Notes under the pieces: generated by a model
Database searches by the model: none
What the model was told of the DNA's origin: nothing
Seen by the model: the letters and a program-made list of their open reading frames with translations, nothing else
Program-made: the position numbers and the translations under genes
Assembly (NCBI GenBank): GCA_903845195.1
Contig: CAIMWO010000012.1
Coordinates: 1-64,000, forward strand
Direction of reading: 5' to 3'
Length of the DNA: 64,000 nucleotides
Origin: an uncultured Phycisphaerales bacterium
Lineage (GTDB): Bacteria; Planctomycetota; Phycisphaerae; WQYP01
Shown: in pieces, positions 1-8,921 of the stretch
How positions within the stretch are numbered: the stretch's first letter is position 1
Layout of the letters: every line of letters begins with the position of its first letter

Positions 1-176
1 AACTGCTGGCCCAGGTGCTGGAACCGTTCTTCACCACCAAGCCCAAGGGCCGGGGCACCGGATTGGGCCTCTCCATCGTCAACAGCATCGTCCGTTCCCA
101 CGGCGGCACCCTGACCCTGGGCAGCAGGGAAGGCCAGGGCACCACCGTGCGGATCCAGCTGCCGACCGCCCACTGA
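1..176 (+). CDS. Sensor histidine kinase, C-terminal end (partial)
   Basis: The reading frame is open from base 3 and stops with TGA at 174-176. The 57 residues are the end of a HATPase domain: EPFFTTKPKGRGTGLGLSIV is the F box and G2 box typical of PAS/NtrB-type histidine kinases, followed by the closing beta strands (GGTLTLGSREGQGTTVRIQL). It would bind ATP and autophosphorylate a histidine that lies outside the window. The gene ends 21 bp before the convergent pntB stop, so it is not part of that operon. What it senses, and its partner regulator, cannot be seen. Confidence 0.85.
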   Translation, partial: LLAQVLEPFFTTKPKGRGTGLGLSIVNSIVRSHGGTLTLGSREGQGTTVRIQLPTAH

Positions 177-197
177 ACCGGGTGCCAGCCGGGCCGG

Positions 198-1655
198 TCA
201 GTGGCCTCCGCCCTCCGTCAGCTGCCGGGCCAGTTCGCCGACGACGGCCTTGGCGTCGCCGAACAGCATGAAGGTCTTGTCCAGGTAATAGAGCTCGTTC
301 TCGATCCCGGCGAACCCGGGGTTCTTGGAGCGCTTGATGGCGTAGACGGTGCGGGCCCGGTCGGCGTCGATGATGGGCATGCCGTAGATGGGTGAGTTTT
401 TGTCGTGCCGCGCCGCGGGGTTGACCACGTCGTTGGCGCCGATGACCAGGGCGACGTCGCACTGCGGAAACTCGCCATTGATTTCGTCCATTTCGATCAG
501 CTTGTCGTAGGGGATTTCGGCTTCGGCCAGCAGGACGTTCATGTGTCCGGGCATACGGCCAGCGACGGGGTGGATGGCGAATTTGACATCGACGCCGCGC
601 TTGGTGAGTTGGTCGAACATTTCGCGGACCTTGTGCTGGGCCTGGGCCACCGCCATGCCGTAGCCGGGGATGATGATGACGGACTGGGCGGCTTCCATGA
701 TCTGGGCCGCTTCTTCCGGGGTGCCGCTGCGCACCGTCCGCTTTTCGCCAGGACCGCCGGCGGTCGTCTGCAACTGGCCGAACGCGCCGAACAGCACGTT
801 GGTGAAACTGCGGTTCATGGCCTTGCACATGATGATCGACAGGACGAAGCCCGACGCCCCATCCAACGCACCGGCGATAATGAGCAACTGGTTATGCAGC
901 ACGAAGCCCATCAAGCAGGCCGACATGCCCGCATAGGAGTTCAGCAGGGCGATCACTGTCGGCATATCCGCTCCGCCGATCGGGATAATCAGCAACACGC
1001 CAAACAGCATCGCCAGGACCAGCAGCAGCGGGAACAACATGGTCATCGACGGATTGATCGACAGCACCACGCCGGTCGCCAGGGCCAGGCCCAGGATCAG
1101 GAAGTTAAAGTAATTCTGCCCTTTGAACGTGATCGGCCGCTGAGGGAGGATTTCCTGCAGCTTGCCGAACGCCATCAGGGAGCCGGTAAACGTCAGGGCA
1201 CCGAGCAGGACTTCCACGCACAGGATGGCCATCGTCGTGTGATCGAGCGCCGGGCCCACGTTGGCTGCGATATAAAAGTGTGCCGTACCCACCAGTGCCG
1301 CCGCCAGCGCACCGCATGCGTGGGAGAATGCCGTTCGCTGCGGGACGGCCGTCATCGGCATCCAGATCGCCAGCGGGGCGCCGATCAGCGTGCCCAGCAC
1401 CAGGCCGGTGATGATCCACTCGTAACTGATGATGTTGTGCTGCAGCAGCGCACCGATGATCGCGGCGGCCATGCCGATCTCACCGACGATGTTGCCACGC
1501 CGCGCCGAGGTCGGCGAGCTGAGCCACTTCAGGGACAGAATGAAACAAATGCCGGCAATGATGTAGGTTGCCGTCGAAAATATCTGCTGCAGGTCCGGCG
1601 ACCCAGCCTTGGTCCCCGCCTCTACCACCTCTGCTAGTGTCAACAACATGCTCAT
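198..1655 (-). CDS. pntB: NAD(P) transhydrogenase subunit beta
   Basis: This 485-residue subunit of the proton-translocating transhydrogenase carries the membrane domain II (about nine hydrophobic segments in the first 290 residues) and the NADP(H)-binding domain III. Domain III shows GYGMAVAQAQ, VIGANDVVNPAA and KRSKNPGFAGIENELYY, all family hallmarks. The enzyme couples hydride transfer between NADH and NADP+ to proton movement across the inner membrane and supplies NADPH. The start codon follows AAAGG with suitable spacing. It is the last gene of pntAA-pntAB-pntB, 45 bp after pntAB. Length is normal for the family. Confidence 0.97.
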   Translation of the reverse strand: MSMLLTLAEVVEAGTKAGSPDLQQIFSTATYIIAGICFILSLKWLSSPTSARRGNIVGEIGMAAAIIGALLQHNIISYEWIITGLVLGTLIGAPLAIWMPMTAVPQRTAFSHACGALAAALVGTAHFYIAANVGPALDHTTMAILCVEVLLGALTFTGSLMAFGKLQEILPQRPITFKGQNYFNFLILGLALATGVVLSINPSMTMLFPLLLVLAMLFGVLLIIPIGGADMPTVIALLNSYAGMSACLMGFVLHNQLLIIAGALDGASGFVLSIIMCKAMNRSFTNVLFGAFGQLQTTAGGPGEKRTVRSGTPEEAAQIMEAAQSVIIIPGYGMAVAQAQHKVREMFDQLTKRGVDVKFAIHPVAGRMPGHMNVLLAEAEIPYDKLIEMDEINGEFPQCDVALVIGANDVVNPAARHDKNSPIYGMPIIDADRARTVYAIKRSKNPGFAGIENELYYLDKTFMLFGDAKAVVGELARQLTEGGGH

Positions 1656-1700
1656 GTGCCTTTACCTTTTAGTTCTTAGCTACTGACTACTGACCACTCG

Positions 1701-2009
1701 TTAGTGTTTGGCCGCTGCCGGCTCACGTTTCTTGAACATCTTCAACATGCGGTCCGTGATCATGAAACCACCGACCACGTTGGCAAACGCCAGCGCCACC
1801 GCTGTCGTTCCCAGGATCGTCGCCAGCGTCGATTCCTGCTTGCCGGCAATCTCGATCGCCGCGACGACGCTGATCGCCGAAATGGCGTTGGTCAGCGACA
1901 TCAAGGGGGTGTGTAACATCGGGCTCACCCGCGTGATCACCGACAGCCCCAAGAAGGCCGCCAGGATGAAGACGTACAAGTGCCCAATAAATTGGTCGAA
2001 CAAGCTCAT
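1701..2009 (-). CDS. pntAB: NAD(P) transhydrogenase subunit alpha part 2
   Basis: This 102-residue membrane protein has three hydrophobic helices (near residues 8-28, 37-55 and 62-85) and the ITRVSPMLHTPLMSLTNAIS signature. It is the membrane half of the alpha subunit, a separate gene in species with a split PntA. Its ATG overlaps the pntAA stop by four bases (ATGA), which implies translational coupling. With pntAA and pntB it makes a three-gene operon. Confidence 0.95.
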   Translation of the reverse strand: MSLFDQFIGHLYVFILAAFLGLSVITRVSPMLHTPLMSLTNAISAISVVAAIEIAGKQESTLATILGTTAVALAFANVVGGFMITDRMLKMFKKREPAAAKH

Positions 2010-3202
2010 CGATTACCTCCAACGTTTACCGCTTCTTGCGTGACTTGAGAATTCCCTGCCGCCGCCCCGCTCAATCCAAGAATCTCACGCACCCGCGCGT
2101 GCACCACTTGCCCGCCATGGCATACCAGGCTTCCGGCGATCACGTCGTCCTGCTGGTTGATCGTCAGTTTGCCTTCCTTGTCGACCATGATGCCCAGGAG
2201 TTTGACGAGGTTGTTGGCGTACATTTGCGATGCATGCAGAGCCACGGTTGCCGGGATATTGGTGTGGCCGATGATGGTGACGCCGTGCTTCACCACGGTC
2301 TTGCCCGGTTCGGTCAGTTCGCAGTTGCCGCCGCGTTCGGCGGCCATATCCACGATGACGCTACCCGGCTGCATCTTTTCCACGGCGCTGGCCGGGATGA
2401 GCTTGGGCGCCGGCTTGCCGGGGACCAAAGCCGTCGTAATGACGACATCACTTTCAGCGATGACCTTGGCCATCAGGTCGGCCTGCTTCTTCTGCTGCTC
2501 GGCCGATTGTTCTTTGGCATAGCCGCCCGTACCTTCGGCGGCTTCCACCGGAAGCTCGACGAACTTGGCGCCCACGGACTGCACTTGTTCTTTCACGGCG
2601 GCCCGCACGTCGAACGCGCTGACCACAGCACCGAGGCGCCGGGCCGTCGAGATCGCCTGCAGCCCCGCCACGCCGGCGCCGATTACAAACACCTTGGCCG
2701 CCTGCAATGTTCCGGCGGCGGTCATCATCATCGGGAAGATCTTCGGCGAGGCCATCGAGGCCATGATCACGGCCTTGTATCCGGCGAGGTTGGCCTGGCT
2801 CGACAGGGCGTCCATCGACTGAGCACGCGTGATACGCGGAATCAGTTCCATAGAGATCAGCGACACGCCTTTCGTGGCGATCGCCGCCATGTCTTTCGCC
2901 CCGGAGAGCGGATCGCAGAATCCGACCAGCAGGCAATTGGGTTTGAGGGACGCATACTCTGCGGCACCGGATGCGGAAGTTCGCACCTGGAGCAGAACAT
3001 CGGCCGCCGCGAGCACTTCGCTGCGACCGGCGACTTTCGCCCCTTTGGCGGTATAGGCGGCATCTTCAAAGCCGGCTGCTATGCCGGCGCCTGCCTCCAC
3101 CATCACTTCCATTTTTCCCTTGATCAGTGTCGCGGCCGCCATGGGCGACAGCGCCACCCGCGTCTCTCCCGGATCGATTTCTTTGGGTACACCGACAATC
3201 AT
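2006..3202 (-). CDS. pntAA: NAD(P) transhydrogenase subunit alpha part 1
   Basis: This 398-residue soluble NAD(H)-binding subunit (domain I) belongs to the alanine dehydrogenase/PNT family. The N-terminus has VGVPKEIDPGETRVALSP and the Rossmann fold near residue 170 has VFVIGAGVAGLQAISTARRL. The tail (about residues 340-398) contains a DUF-free linker typical of split alpha subunits. It delivers hydride from NADH to domain III of PntB. AAGGAA precedes the ATG. First gene of the pnt operon; about 150 bp separate it from the neighbouring dehydrogenase-like gene. Confidence 0.96.
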   Translation of the reverse strand: MIVGVPKEIDPGETRVALSPMAAATLIKGKMEVMVEAGAGIAAGFEDAAYTAKGAKVAGRSEVLAAADVLLQVRTSASGAAEYASLKPNCLLVGFCDPLSGAKDMAAIATKGVSLISMELIPRITRAQSMDALSSQANLAGYKAVIMASMASPKIFPMMMTAAGTLQAAKVFVIGAGVAGLQAISTARRLGAVVSAFDVRAAVKEQVQSVGAKFVELPVEAAEGTGGYAKEQSAEQQKKQADLMAKVIAESDVVITTALVPGKPAPKLIPASAVEKMQPGSVIVDMAAERGGNCELTEPGKTVVKHGVTIIGHTNIPATVALHASQMYANNLVKLLGIMVDKEGKLTINQQDDVIAGSLVCHGGQVVHARVREILGLSGAAAGNSQVTQEAVNVGGNR

Positions 3203-3351
3203 GCATGTTTCCTTCGCTCAGGGTTTCCTGGGTAACAGGTGAGTCGTTGAACGGTCATGTGGTAGGGGAGCTAACGAATGGTGTCATTGGTTGAAGAGCT
3301 CGACACGTTGAATTTCCCACTAGCCGTATAACCAATTCACGAATTAACGGT

Positions 3352-4359
3352 TCAATCGTCATCCTTCGCCAAAATGCTCACATAATTTACACGTTCGTAA
3401 GTTGCGGCGTGTCCGGACTTCAGGATGCTCATTTTTCCGCGGATTTCGGAGAGTGATTCGATTTTCTTGCCGCGCCTCCAGGCTTCGATCTGTTGTTGGA
3501 TGGAGAGCAGATGCGTGGCGCCCTTTTCGAGCAGGCAACTGGCCATTTGCACGACCGAGGCGCCGGCCAGTAGGCTCTTGATCACATCTTCGCCGTTGTG
3601 GACGCCGCCGGTGACGGCGATGCTGGCCTTGATTCTGCCAAAGAGGGCGGCAGTCCAGCGCAGCCGCAGGAGGAGTTCATCCGAGGTGGAATACCTGAGC
3701 GTGCGGAAGACGTCTTCGCGCTGCACGTTGATGTCCGGCTGCAGGAAGCGGTTGAAGAGCACGAGGCCGTCGGCGCCGATCTGATCCAATTGAACGGCCA
3801 AGTGCGCGAACGACGAATAATACGGGCTGAGCTTTACGGCCAGGGGCACGCGGATCGCCCGGCGGACCAGCTTGACGATTTCCAACGCGCGCTGCTCGAC
3901 CAGCAGTCCGGTGACGGTCGGGTCCATGGTGGGGTCGTAAATGTTGAGTTCGATGGCATCGGCTCCGGCCTGTTCCATGCGCTGAGCAAAGACGACCCAG
4001 TTGCCGACGGTGACGCCGTTGATCGAGCCGACCACGGGGATGCGTACGTTTTTTTTGAGGGTGGCGATGAGCTCGTAATATTCGTCAGGCGACATGCGGA
4101 ATTCGTCCCAGTCGGGGAGGCCTCCGGCGGCGCTGCCGTCAGTGGTAATGGCCTCGGGTCCGGAGCCGTGCTCCATGGACCAGTGGCGGTTGGCCTGCTC
4201 GACGGCGAACTGTTCTTCGAAGAGCGAGTGCATGACGACCATGCCGGCGCCGGCGGCTTCGAGTTGGCGTACGGTCTCTACCTTCACGGCGAGGCCGCTG
4301 GCACCCACGACCAGCGGGCTTTTGAGCCTCAGTCCGAGGTAGTTCGTTGCTAGATCCAT
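3352..4359 (-). CDS. Dihydroorotate dehydrogenase-like flavoprotein
   Basis: This 335-residue FMN-binding TIM-barrel protein resembles the DHOD-like branch found in cyanobacteria and planctomycetes. It begins LATNYLGLRLKSPLVVGASG and has the phosphate-binding end ASIAVTGGVHNGEDVIKSLL followed by GASVVQMASCLLEKG. The classical catalytic loop (NxSCPN) is replaced by LNIYDPTMDP, so the pyrimidine-synthesis role is doubtful and the substrate is unknown. AGGAA lies before the ATG. It is transcribed alone, 149 bp from pntAA. Confidence 0.85.
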   Translation of the reverse strand: MDLATNYLGLRLKSPLVVGASGLAVKVETVRQLEAAGAGMVVMHSLFEEQFAVEQANRHWSMEHGSGPEAITTDGSAAGGLPDWDEFRMSPDEYYELIATLKKNVRIPVVGSINGVTVGNWVVFAQRMEQAGADAIELNIYDPTMDPTVTGLLVEQRALEIVKLVRRAIRVPLAVKLSPYYSSFAHLAVQLDQIGADGLVLFNRFLQPDINVQREDVFRTLRYSTSDELLLRLRWTAALFGRIKASIAVTGGVHNGEDVIKSLLAGASVVQMASCLLEKGATHLLSIQQQIEAWRRGKKIESLSEIRGKMSILKSGHAATYERVNYVSILAKDDD

Positions 4360-4628
4360 ACGCAGGTTCCTGAATGGTATGGGCAGAATTGCCGACCCAT
4401 AGCTCGCTTCAAGGGGGGAATTGTACGATCTGAGAAAGCGCCTGTCTACTATAAATGGACTACTTTATCCTTTTATTGAGTTTCTGGGTGGCCCTTGAAT
4501 GGGGGAGGTCGGAAATCAGAGGCGTGGGAGGGTATAGATGGGGCGCAAGGACGTGGGCGAAGTGGACCACGAGAAACATATGATGATGGAGCGTGCGCGC
4601 GAGTACGTCGCGGGATTACCGCTTTTTC
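4360..4628. other. Gap without a recognisable gene upstream of the tRNA
   Basis: No convincing coding frame was seen here. The part next to 4359 must hold the promoter of the minus-strand flavoprotein gene; an AT-rich stretch (4448-4480, ACTATAAATGGACTACTTTATCC) is the only non-GC-rich segment. Nothing else stands out. Confidence 0.4.
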
Positions 4629-4657
4629 TTGACCCTAAAGGCAGGCTCTGATACGCT
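4629..4657 (+). promoter_or_regulatory. Sigma70-type promoter of the tRNA-Ala gene
   Basis: A -35 box TTGACC (4629-4634) and a -10 box TACGCT (4652-4657) are separated by exactly 17 bp and end 12 bp before the mature tRNA 5' end. This is the expected layout for a stable-RNA promoter. Confidence 0.65.
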
Positions 4658-4669
4658 GGTCTGACCCGC

Positions 4670-4742
4670 GGGGATTTAGCTCAGTTGGGAGAGCGTCTCG
4701 ATGGCATCGAGAAGGTCAGGGGTTCGAGCCCCCTAATCTCCA
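4670..4742 (+). tRNA. tRNA-Ala (anticodon GGC)
   Basis: The 73-nt cloverleaf has acceptor stem GGGGATT paired with AATCTCC, D arm AGCTCAGTTGGGAGAGC, anticodon stem TCTCG/CGAGA around loop ATGGCAT, and T arm AGGGGTTCGAGCCCCCT. The anticodon is GGC, reading GCC/GCU alanine codons. Position 3-70 is the G-U wobble pair, the alanine identity element. The discriminator base is A and CCA is not encoded. Confidence 0.97.
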
Positions 4743-4832
4743 TGAAACGGAAAGCCATGAACCAGAGAGGTTTATGGCTTTCTGTGTTTTTGCGGTGTGC
4801 GAATTGGCGAGTTTTCAGACAGAGATAAGCGT

Positions 4833-5456
4833 ATGAATAATCGACCAGTGATAGCGGGGGAGCGATCACGTGCGGGTACGCCGCTGTGGATGATGGCACT
4901 GGCCTGTGCGGGGGTGGTGGTGCTAACCGGGCTGATCGAGGCGTGCATGGGGCGGCGGCTGTTCAGCGCCTCGGGGAAGATCCTGCTGTGGGTCAGCAGC
5001 ACGACGAGCAGCGAGACTTCGCAACAGTTCTTCGATTGGTATTCTGTCACTCACGTGCTGCATGGGATGATTATGTATGGGGTGATCCGCTGGGTGGGCG
5101 GATGGCGGAAGGGGGGGATCGCGCTGGGCACGGTGTTGTTGATCACGGTGGGGATCGAGGCTGCGTGGGAGGTGGCGGAAAATTCGCCAGTGGTGATTAA
5201 CCGGTATCGCGAGGCGACGATCGCGCTGGGGTATACGGGCGATACGATTCTGAATTCGATGATGGATATTGCGTGCTGCATGTTGGGGTGCGTGCTGGCG
5301 TGGCGGATGCCGGTGTGGCTGACGGTGACGCTGGCGGTGAGCAGTGAAGTGATCCTGGCGATTTTGATTCGCGATAATTTGACGCTGAACGTGCTGATGT
5401 TGCTGTGGCCGATCGACGCGGTGAAGCATTGGCAAATGGGGGGAGGGCTTTTTTGA
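4833..5456 (+). CDS. DUF2585 (UPF0314) integral membrane protein
   Basis: A 207-residue protein with about five hydrophobic segments. It carries conserved DUF2585 stretches: FFDWYSVTHVLHGMIMYG, AAWEVAENSPVVINRYRE and GYTGDTILNSMMDIAC. The family is widespread in Proteobacteria and Planctomycetes and has no assigned function. I chose the ATG at 4833 because the upstream in-frame start adds a charged extension and abuts the tRNA. The stop lies inside an EcoRI-rich palindrome that may act as its transcription end. Confidence 0.85.
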   Translation: MNNRPVIAGERSRAGTPLWMMALACAGVVVLTGLIEACMGRRLFSASGKILLWVSSTTSSETSQQFFDWYSVTHVLHGMIMYGVIRWVGGWRKGGIALGTVLLITVGIEAAWEVAENSPVVINRYREATIALGYTGDTILNSMMDIACCMLGCVLAWRMPVWLTVTLAVSSEVILAILIRDNLTLNVLMLLWPIDAVKHWQMGGGLF

Positions 5457-5486
5457 ATTCAGAATTCAGAGTTCTGAATTCAGAAT
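5455..5486. repeat. GAATTC-rich palindrome at the DUF2585 stop codon
   Basis: GAATTCAGAA (5455-5464) is a perfect inverted match of TTCTGAATTC (5472-5481), and TTCTGAATTCAGAA (5472-5485) is itself a 14-bp perfect palindrome. It starts two bases inside the TGA stop, so it could fold into a hairpin at the mRNA end. There is no clear downstream T run, so termination is uncertain. Confidence 0.6.
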
Positions 5487-5548
5487 GGGGGGCGACGCGA
5501 GTATTGAGTGCGGTTCGTATAGGGCGGAAAACTTCTTAAGATGCCTGA

Positions 5549-5624
5549 AACCGCCGAGGCACACAGATGAACGCTTGGGCCTTGGTGTCATTCGAGGGGC
5601 GTTCATCTGGGCACATCGGCGGTT
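5549..5624. repeat. Long imperfect intergenic hairpin
   Basis: The arms AACCGCCGA at 5549 and TCGGCGGTT at the far end, plus the inner perfect arms CAGATGAACGC (5564-5574) and GCGTTCATCTG (5599-5609), form one stem of about 24 bp with a few mismatches and a 24-nt loop. It sits between convergent genes, so it may be a bidirectional terminator or a small structured RNA. Confidence 0.5.
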
Positions 5625-5658
5625 CTTGATGGTTTCCTTTCCAGCGGTGGGGGAGTGA

Positions 5659-6753
5659 TTATTTTCCAAGATCCTTTTCGGTGACGAACTTGTAGCGGCC
5701 GCCGTTGTCTTTCGCCATCGCCTGGAGCTGCACTTCGTAGCTGGGTTCTTTGTTGATGTAGGCGTAGGTGTTGATCTTTACCTTCTTGTCGGCGTTGAGG
5801 CGGTTGACGATCTTGGAGAGTTCGGGGGAGAAGTGGCCGTCGGTGAGGAAGTAGATCAAGTCGGGCTTCATGCGGAAGGCTTCTTCAAAGGCTTCCTGGA
5901 AGGGGGCGAGGAGGTCGTCGTTTTGTCCCTGGGCGCGGTAATCGGCGATTTTGTTGAAGAAGTCGCGGCAGTTATCTGGAGTGCCGCGGACTAACTGGCC
6001 CTTGGAAAGAACGACCGACGCCTGCTCGGAAACCATGACGACGTTATAGAACTGGATCGCCGAAAGTCCTTGAACGGAGTTCTTGGCTTCTTCACGGAGG
6101 AAGTCGAAGTTGTCCAGCATGGAGCCGGAGTGGTCGAGGATGTAGACGATTCTACGGGCGTAATCAGTGGAACTTCTTGGGGTGCGAGGGTCGCCGTAGA
6201 AATTAGATTTAAGGCCCGCGCCGCTACCGCCGGGAGTGCCATACGGTGCCAAAGGACCGCCTCTGCCGCGACCAGCCCCGTTATCGCCGTCTCCCACGCT
6301 GCCGCCGGTGCCCGTGGTGATGAGGAGCGACGTGATGTCAGAGGTCTTGCCTGGCAACATGCTGAAGGCGTTTTTTGAGGATTCGACATCTGCCCATCCC
6401 CCGCGGTCTTTGACCCTTTTCATTAGCTGCCCGGCTTCCGTATTGGGATCGTTAGTAGGGCCGGGATGCGGAATGCCGCCGGGCGTTCCGCTGGCGCCGA
6501 GATCAATGTTGACTGCGTCGGGAATAACAATAGGGGGGCCATCAACGGCTGCCATCACCTTCATGCCGGCCCAGTAGACGAAGAGGGCGACGAGGAAGAT
6601 GCTCAGATGCATTGTGAAACTGCTCATCCAGGGAAAAATCGTTTCCAGCCACAGCGGCATGGCGCTGTGCTCCAGTTCCTCCTCTCCTTCGGTGTGAAGG
6701 CCTGCGATTTGGGGTGAAATGGAAAGGGGTTTTGCGGCAAATCGTTGCATCAT
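5659..6753 (-). CDS. Membrane-anchored von Willebrand factor A protein
   Basis: A 364-residue protein. Residues 1-40 are cytosolic or linker, a single hydrophobic helix follows (MHLSIFLVALFVYWAG, near 48-65), then a Gly-rich linker with repeated GG and GDGDNG, then a VWA domain from about 205. The MIDAS motif is DHSGSM, with the later TDGHFS motif, so metal-dependent ligand binding is expected. AAGGAG sits six bases before the ATG. Planctomycetes carry many such proteins; the role is unknown, and no MoxR ATPase is adjacent to suggest a chaperone pair. Confidence 0.8.
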   Translation of the reverse strand: MMQRFAAKPLSISPQIAGLHTEGEEELEHSAMPLWLETIFPWMSSFTMHLSIFLVALFVYWAGMKVMAAVDGPPIVIPDAVNIDLGASGTPGGIPHPGPTNDPNTEAGQLMKRVKDRGGWADVESSKNAFSMLPGKTSDITSLLITTGTGGSVGDGDNGAGRGRGGPLAPYGTPGGSGAGLKSNFYGDPRTPRSSTDYARRIVYILDHSGSMLDNFDFLREEAKNSVQGLSAIQFYNVVMVSEQASVVLSKGQLVRGTPDNCRDFFNKIADYRAQGQNDDLLAPFQEAFEEAFRMKPDLIYFLTDGHFSPELSKIVNRLNADKKVKINTYAYINKEPSYEVQLQAMAKDNGGRYKFVTEKDLGK

Positions 6754-6892
6754 GGGAATCTCCTTGAAGTGAACGTTGCAGCTACGTTTGCTATCGCAAG
6801 GGCTGTGCCGCAGGCGGGAAATTGTGTATCGCCCAAAAATGTGTGGAAAGGCGTGTTAATGGATATGGGTATGCGATATCTCATGGAGACGC

Positions 6893-6910
6893 TGTGACAA
6901 TTCTGTCACA
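6893..6910. promoter_or_regulatory. Palindromic operator candidate TGTGACA-N4-TGTCACA
   Basis: A perfect 7-bp inverted repeat with a 4-bp centre lies between the divergent VWA (minus) and exported-protein (plus) genes. The halves resemble CRP/FNR-family half sites (TGTGA/TCACA), but the spacing is N8 rather than N6 between TGTGA and TCACA. The rest of the 309-bp gap 6754-7062 shows no gene. Confidence 0.5.
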
Positions 6911-7062
6911 AAGGGGCGTTGTCGCGTGACAGCCGTGGCACGGGAAGCGAGTCGTGCAACAATATCATTATGCCGATGAAACATCAGGGCGTTCTGACAG
7001 TTATAGAGAAGGGCCGTGTGTTTTTGATCCGCGGCGCAAGAGAAGATATCCGGAGTAAGTCG

Positions 7063-8895
7063 ATGAAATTACGGCTGGTGGCACTGCTGGGAGCGGCATC
7101 ACTTGCGGTTGGGCTCTTGGGAGTGTGGGGCGCGGCTCCTCCGGCGACGACGAGGGCGGCGTCACGACCGGCTACGGCCACGACCACCGCGCCAGATCCG
7201 GCGGCATCCTTTGATGCGCCCAAGGACGGGATGGGACGGGTGAATCGAGCGGCGGCGCTGCGCGAGATCATGGACTATTCACCGGCCGGCATGAACCGGC
7301 GGCTGGGACCAGACTACAGCGTTTATCATAAGAAAGATGCGGCGCCCGAAAAATTTCCGGACATTTATCTGGTGCCACCCAAGCCGTTCGGCAAGGGCAC
7401 GCGGCATTACCAGATCGGCGGGCCGTACACCAGTTCCGGGGGTGATTTCAGTTCTACGCAGGGGCAGATTCTGTATGTGCCGGATAAGGGGATCGGCGTG
7501 GAGCGCGTCACGATCATCGAGTGGTCGAACGGGTGCTTTATCGAAAAGCCTGAGCCGCCCTGGCACGGGGGCTTCGGCACGGAACCGACGGCGGGGCTGT
7601 GGAGCAAGGTCGCAGGCAATGGCTTGGGGATGCCGCTGGCGGCGGCGCGGGGGATGGGCGGATGGTCCAACTGCGGGGTGATCGTGTTTTCGTCGGGTTT
7701 CCTCGGCACGGCGGGGACGGTGACCGGTCACGCGAACGACCCGTACACGTCGCTGCCGCGGAACAAGGTGCCGACGGCGATTTCGATCACGAACAAGAGC
7801 GAGTTTGCGCTGGTGACGGTCATCGACACGGATCGGATGAAGGGGCAGGTTGCGGTATTCGCGCTGCAGGGCGGCGGGAAGAAGGCGCACTTTGCGCACG
7901 AATGGCATGAGGATCTTCCCGGCGCGGCCAACGTGGGCTGGCTGACGGACATGAAACTGCTGGGCTACATCGACCTGCCGGATATGGCGCTGCCGACGGG
8001 CATCTGCGCGGTGGGCAATCACACGGGCGGGCGCCTCAGCGGGCGCGATGGCAACGCGGGCCGGCTGGCCGAGTATGACCTGAACAAGCAGGAAGACCGC
8101 GATGTCTTCAACAAGGGCGGCAACGGACATTATGCGTCGAGCGCCGGGTATGCCGTGGTAATCTCGAAGTTCGAAGGCAAGGTGACATTCATCGATTTGC
8201 AGCCGTTGTTCGCGAAGATTCGCGATATGTACTTTACGACTGCGGAAAATTTCAAGAAGAGCCGCGACGTCGGGAAGGGCCCGAAGCAGTGGCCATACAC
8301 GTTTGATGCGGATCCGACGTGGAAGCCGGCGGTCATCAAGACGCTGGATGTGCAGCATCCAACGGCGGTGATTGCGCCGATGGACGGCAAGGCGAAGGGG
8401 CGAGCGCTGGTGGCGTCGCGCGACGGAACGCTCACGCTCTACAGCGTGGGCGGATTGGCCACGGAGGATGAGGCCAAAGCCGAGGATATTGCGGAGGTGG
8501 GCACCACGACGATCGGGCACAATCCGGTCTGGCTGGCGTATACGAAAGGCAATTCGAGCACGGTGCTTGCGGTGTCGCGCGGGGATCGGGAAATTGAGTG
8601 GATCAAGATCGACGGCGACAATGCGGAAGTGACCAAGCGGCTGCGCGACAATCGGCTGATCGATCCGGTCTATCTGGAAGTTGCGGACACGCACGGCATT
8701 TCGACGTCGCTGCTGACGGTCGCTGATTTCAAAGGCAAGAAGATTTTGAATTATCGCTACAGCCAACTGGTTTTCGCCACGCAGGGCGGGGCCAAGTTCG
8801 GCATGGGCGCCAAAGGCGATGATGAATTCGAGTGCGGCGGGACGTATGAGTTTGCGGGGTATCCGTTCGTGATCAGCGCGTCGAATGTGAATTGA
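7063..8895 (+). CDS. Large exported protein of unknown function
   Basis: A 610-residue protein with a clear signal peptide (MKLRLVALLGAASLAVGLL, cleavage near residue 25) followed by an Ala/Thr/Pro-rich linker typical of planctomycete exported proteins. The body has repeated short beta-rich segments ending in ALVASRDGTLTLYSVGG and VLAVSRGDREIEWIKIDGD, which suggests a beta-propeller-like fold; no catalytic motif is evident. The ATG at 7063 is preceded by GGAG; an earlier in-frame start would hide the signal peptide. I do not recognise a family. Confidence 0.75.
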   Translation: MKLRLVALLGAASLAVGLLGVWGAAPPATTRAASRPATATTTAPDPAASFDAPKDGMGRVNRAAALREIMDYSPAGMNRRLGPDYSVYHKKDAAPEKFPDIYLVPPKPFGKGTRHYQIGGPYTSSGGDFSSTQGQILYVPDKGIGVERVTIIEWSNGCFIEKPEPPWHGGFGTEPTAGLWSKVAGNGLGMPLAAARGMGGWSNCGVIVFSSGFLGTAGTVTGHANDPYTSLPRNKVPTAISITNKSEFALVTVIDTDRMKGQVAVFALQGGGKKAHFAHEWHEDLPGAANVGWLTDMKLLGYIDLPDMALPTGICAVGNHTGGRLSGRDGNAGRLAEYDLNKQEDRDVFNKGGNGHYASSAGYAVVISKFEGKVTFIDLQPLFAKIRDMYFTTAENFKKSRDVGKGPKQWPYTFDADPTWKPAVIKTLDVQHPTAVIAPMDGKAKGRALVASRDGTLTLYSVGGLATEDEAKAEDIAEVGTTTIGHNPVWLAYTKGNSSTVLAVSRGDREIEWIKIDGDNAEVTKRLRDNRLIDPVYLEVADTHGISTSLLTVADFKGKKILNYRYSQLVFATQGGAKFGMGAKGDDEFECGGTYEFAGYPFVISASNVN

Positions 8896-8921
8896 GGGAT
8901 CGGCTGGGGGGAGGCGGGGGT

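Noticed and set aside
405-1637. Open frame of 410 codons opposite pntB
   Set aside because: Mirror frame of a high-GC gene with clear PntB motifs on the other strand; low-complexity, no domain.
4681-5050. Minus-strand frames over the tRNA and DUF2585 start
   Set aside because: They cover a tRNA and a known family gene; no support.
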